Shown here one piece after another: positions 62,843-64,000 of a DNA stretch of 64,000 nucleotides (position 1 is its first letter; every line of letters begins with the position of its first letter). Location: NCBI RefSeq assembly GCF_004801885.1, contig NZ_SSSM01000002.1:62001-126000 (forward strand), written 5' to 3'. This DNA is from Naasia lichenicola. GTDB taxonomy: Bacteria > Actinomycetota > Actinomycetes > Actinomycetales > Microbacteriaceae. The notes below the pieces were generated by a model, which ran no database searches, was not told the DNA's origin, and saw only the letters and a list, made by a program, of their open reading frames with translations. The position numbers and the translations under genes are program-made.

Positions 62843-62849
62843 GGAGGCC

Positions 62850-62913
62850 TAAAGAACTCGTCAGTCCGGTCGAGTCGGAGGCAGCGCCCCGCCATCGGAC
62901 AGGCGAGTTTTTT
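62850..62913 (+). ncRNA. Candidate small RNA ending in an intrinsic terminator
   Basis: AACTCG (62855-62860) pairs with CGAGTT (62904-62909), and GTCCG (62864-62868) with CGGAC (62896-62900). Two of the three bases between the stems can also pair. Six T residues (62908-62913) end the hairpin. No plus-strand gene precedes it for five kilobases, so it does not terminate an operon. A possible minus-strand role after FKBP is unlikely, because that gene has its own terminator. Confidence 0.45.
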
Positions 62914-62974
62914 GGTTCTCTCCCGAAGGAGACGTCCGAAAGGGCCGCCGCAGAAGCTGGCCCGGACAGACGAA

Positions 62975-63002
62975 GCGGCGGGTGCCGTCAGACACCCGCC
63001 GC
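62975..63002 (-). terminator. FKBP gene terminator
   Basis: GCGGCGGGTG (62975-62984) pairs exactly with CACCCGCCGC (62993-63002), 46 bp past the FKBP stop on the minus strand, then TTCGTCTGTCC. Confidence 0.7.
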
Positions 63003-63048
63003 CATCTTGATCCACGCGGATCAGCTGATGCGATTCAGCTCGTGCGGA

Positions 63049-63420
63049 TCAGCTGACGCCGAGCAGGTCGATCACGAACACCAGGGTCTTGCCGCTGAGG
63101 CGGTGTCCGCCGCCTGCCGGTCCGTAGGCCAGGTCGGGCGGGCAGATCAGCTCGCGTCGTCCGCCGACCTTCATGCCGGGGATGCCCTGCTGCCAGCCTG
63201 CGATGAGGCTGCGGAGCGGGAAGTTGATGGACTGGCCGCGGCTCCAGGAGGAGTCGAACTCCTCGCCGGTGTCGTACTCGACGCCGAGGTAGTGCACCTG
63301 CACGGTCGCGCCGGGCGCGGCCTCTGCACCATCGCCCGTGACGATGTCCTTGATCACCAGCTCGGTCGGGGCGGGTCCCTCGGGCGCGTCGACTTCTGGC
63401 TTCGAATTGAGATCGGTCAT
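63049..63420 (-). CDS. FKBP-type peptidyl-prolyl isomerase
   Basis: The 123-residue single-domain protein has VQVHYLGVEYDTGEEFDSSW (about residues 40-59), INFPL, VIAGW-like LIAGWQQGIPGMKVGGRREL, and AYGPAGG, all standard FKBP features; it catalyses prolyl cis-trans isomerisation in protein folding. No signal peptide is visible, so it is cytosolic. The ATG at 63420 is preferred over a TTG four codons upstream. It is divergent from the M50-type gene 26 bp away. Confidence 0.94.
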   Translation of the reverse strand: MTDLNSKPEVDAPEGPAPTELVIKDIVTGDGAEAAPGATVQVHYLGVEYDTGEEFDSSWSRGQSINFPLRSLIAGWQQGIPGMKVGGRRELICPPDLAYGPAGGGHRLSGKTLVFVIDLLGVS

Positions 63421-63446
63421 GCCGTCAGTCAAGCGAGAATGGCGAC

Positions 63447-64000
63447 GTGGAGCAACTCGGAACGGCCGTCGCCGAGCTGTTCGGGCGGATCGCGGCCGTG
63501 CAGCCGCCGCTCGAGCTCGGCACGCTGGCCGTGACCGTGGCGATCGCCGTGCTCTGCGTGCTGCTCGGTCCGATCTGGCGGGTGGCGCGGCACGGCGTGA
63601 CGATCATCCACGAGGCGGGGCACGGCCTCGGCGCCACGCTGACCGGTCGCCGCCTGGCGGGCATCCGGCTGCACTCGGACACCTCGGGCGTCACCGTCAG
63701 CGTCGGGAGGCCCCGCGGCTTCGGGATGGGCGTCACCCTGATCGGCGGCTACACGGCACCCGCCCTGGTCGGCCTGGGCGCCGCCTGGCTCATCGGGATC
63801 GGCCACGCCGTCGGCCTGCTCTGGGCCCTGCTCGGCATGCTCCTGCTCGTCCTCGTTCAGATCCGCAACTGGTTCGGACTCTGGACCGTGCTGCTGGCGG
63901 GCTTCGGCGTCTTCGCGCTCACCTGGTGGCTGCCCTCCCCCTGGCAGAGCATCGCGGCGACCGCGGTCAGCGCCTTCCTGCTCGTCGCCGCAGTGCGCAC
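63447..64000 (+). CDS. M50-type membrane metallopeptidase (cut by window edge)
   Basis: The reading frame from GTG 63447 runs off the window (184 codons seen). It encodes a membrane helix (about residues 25-45), then HEAGHGLGA, a HExxH-type zinc motif, followed by several hydrophobic helices. This resembles the M50B-like group of actinobacterial membrane proteins. The second metal-ligand region lies beyond the window or is absent. The start has a weak ribosome-binding site (AGCGAGA). Substrate unknown. Confidence 0.8.
   Translation, partial: MEQLGTAVAELFGRIAAVQPPLELGTLAVTVAIAVLCVLLGPIWRVARHGVTIIHEAGHGLGATLTGRRLAGIRLHSDTSGVTVSVGRPRGFGMGVTLIGGYTAPALVGLGAAWLIGIGHAVGLLWALLGMLLLVLVQIRNWFGLWTVLLAGFGVFALTWWLPSPWQSIAATAVSAFLLVAAVR

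Larger units (their letters stand above)
62650..63048. other. 399-bp gap with palindrome, sRNA candidate and terminator
   Basis: No protein-coding gene is credible here. It holds C-family copy C2, a promoter-hairpin-T-run unit on the plus strand and the FKBP terminator; see separate entries. Confidence 0.6.

Overview
The window looks like the chromosome of a high-GC actinobacterium, most likely Microbacteriaceae. This rests on the very GC-rich third codon positions, frequent GTG starts and 4-bp ATGA gene overlaps, a flavin-dependent thymidylate synthase (ThyX), RNase J beside dapA, the pnp / M16 peptidase / dapB / thyX / dapA / rnj neighbourhood, and a type III glutamine synthetase. I cannot fix the genus. 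No phage, integrase, transposase, CRISPR array, rRNA or tRNA was recognised.

Layout. 0-17 kb is a core region read mostly on the minus strand: rnj (cut by the window edge), dapA, a DUF559 protein, thyX, dapB, a histidine phosphatase, an M16 peptidase and pnp. A thioredoxin-like/DUF4395 pair, a TIGR01777 epimerase, a GNAT enzyme, a TetR regulator and two paralogous aldo-keto reductases are interspersed. 17-24.6 kb holds a Gln/Tyr/Gly-rich membrane protein, type III glutamine synthetase, and an aldehyde module (GAF regulator, aldehyde dehydrogenase, DUF779). 24.6-37.7 kb holds a four-gene ABC importer, a divergent MFS/LysR pair, a GntR(YtrA-like)-ABC operon with a strong operator palindrome, a FUSC protein, and a luciferase-like monooxygenase with its FMN reductase. 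37.9-42 kb holds a cell-wall-anchored 5'-nucleotidase and small enzymes. 42.2-48 kb is the most interesting block: SDR, PlsC-type acyltransferase and alkylglycerone-phosphate synthase overlap in one operon, with a divergent fatty acyl reductase-HAD fusion. Together they could make ether (alkyl) glycerolipids. 48-64 kb holds a second luciferase-like oxidoreductase, MFS exporters, a NERD protein, rpsO, a membrane-protein gene broken by a stop codon, MarP-type protease, a siderophore-interacting protein, VanZ, a HelD/HelR-type helicase, MarR, DUF1353, a thioesterase, FKBP and the start of an M50-type peptidase.

A second theme is intergenic DNA. At least a dozen long hairpins, mostly 50-65 bp, fall into a few families (here A-F) whose arms recur at distant sites and co-vary. 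They lie between convergent, tandem and even divergent genes, so termination alone does not explain them. There is also a candidate promoter-hairpin-T-run small RNA at 62.8-62.9 kb with no upstream plus-strand gene.

Only reading by eye was possible. Family names come from motif recognition, not from database searches, and no alignment or folding program was run.
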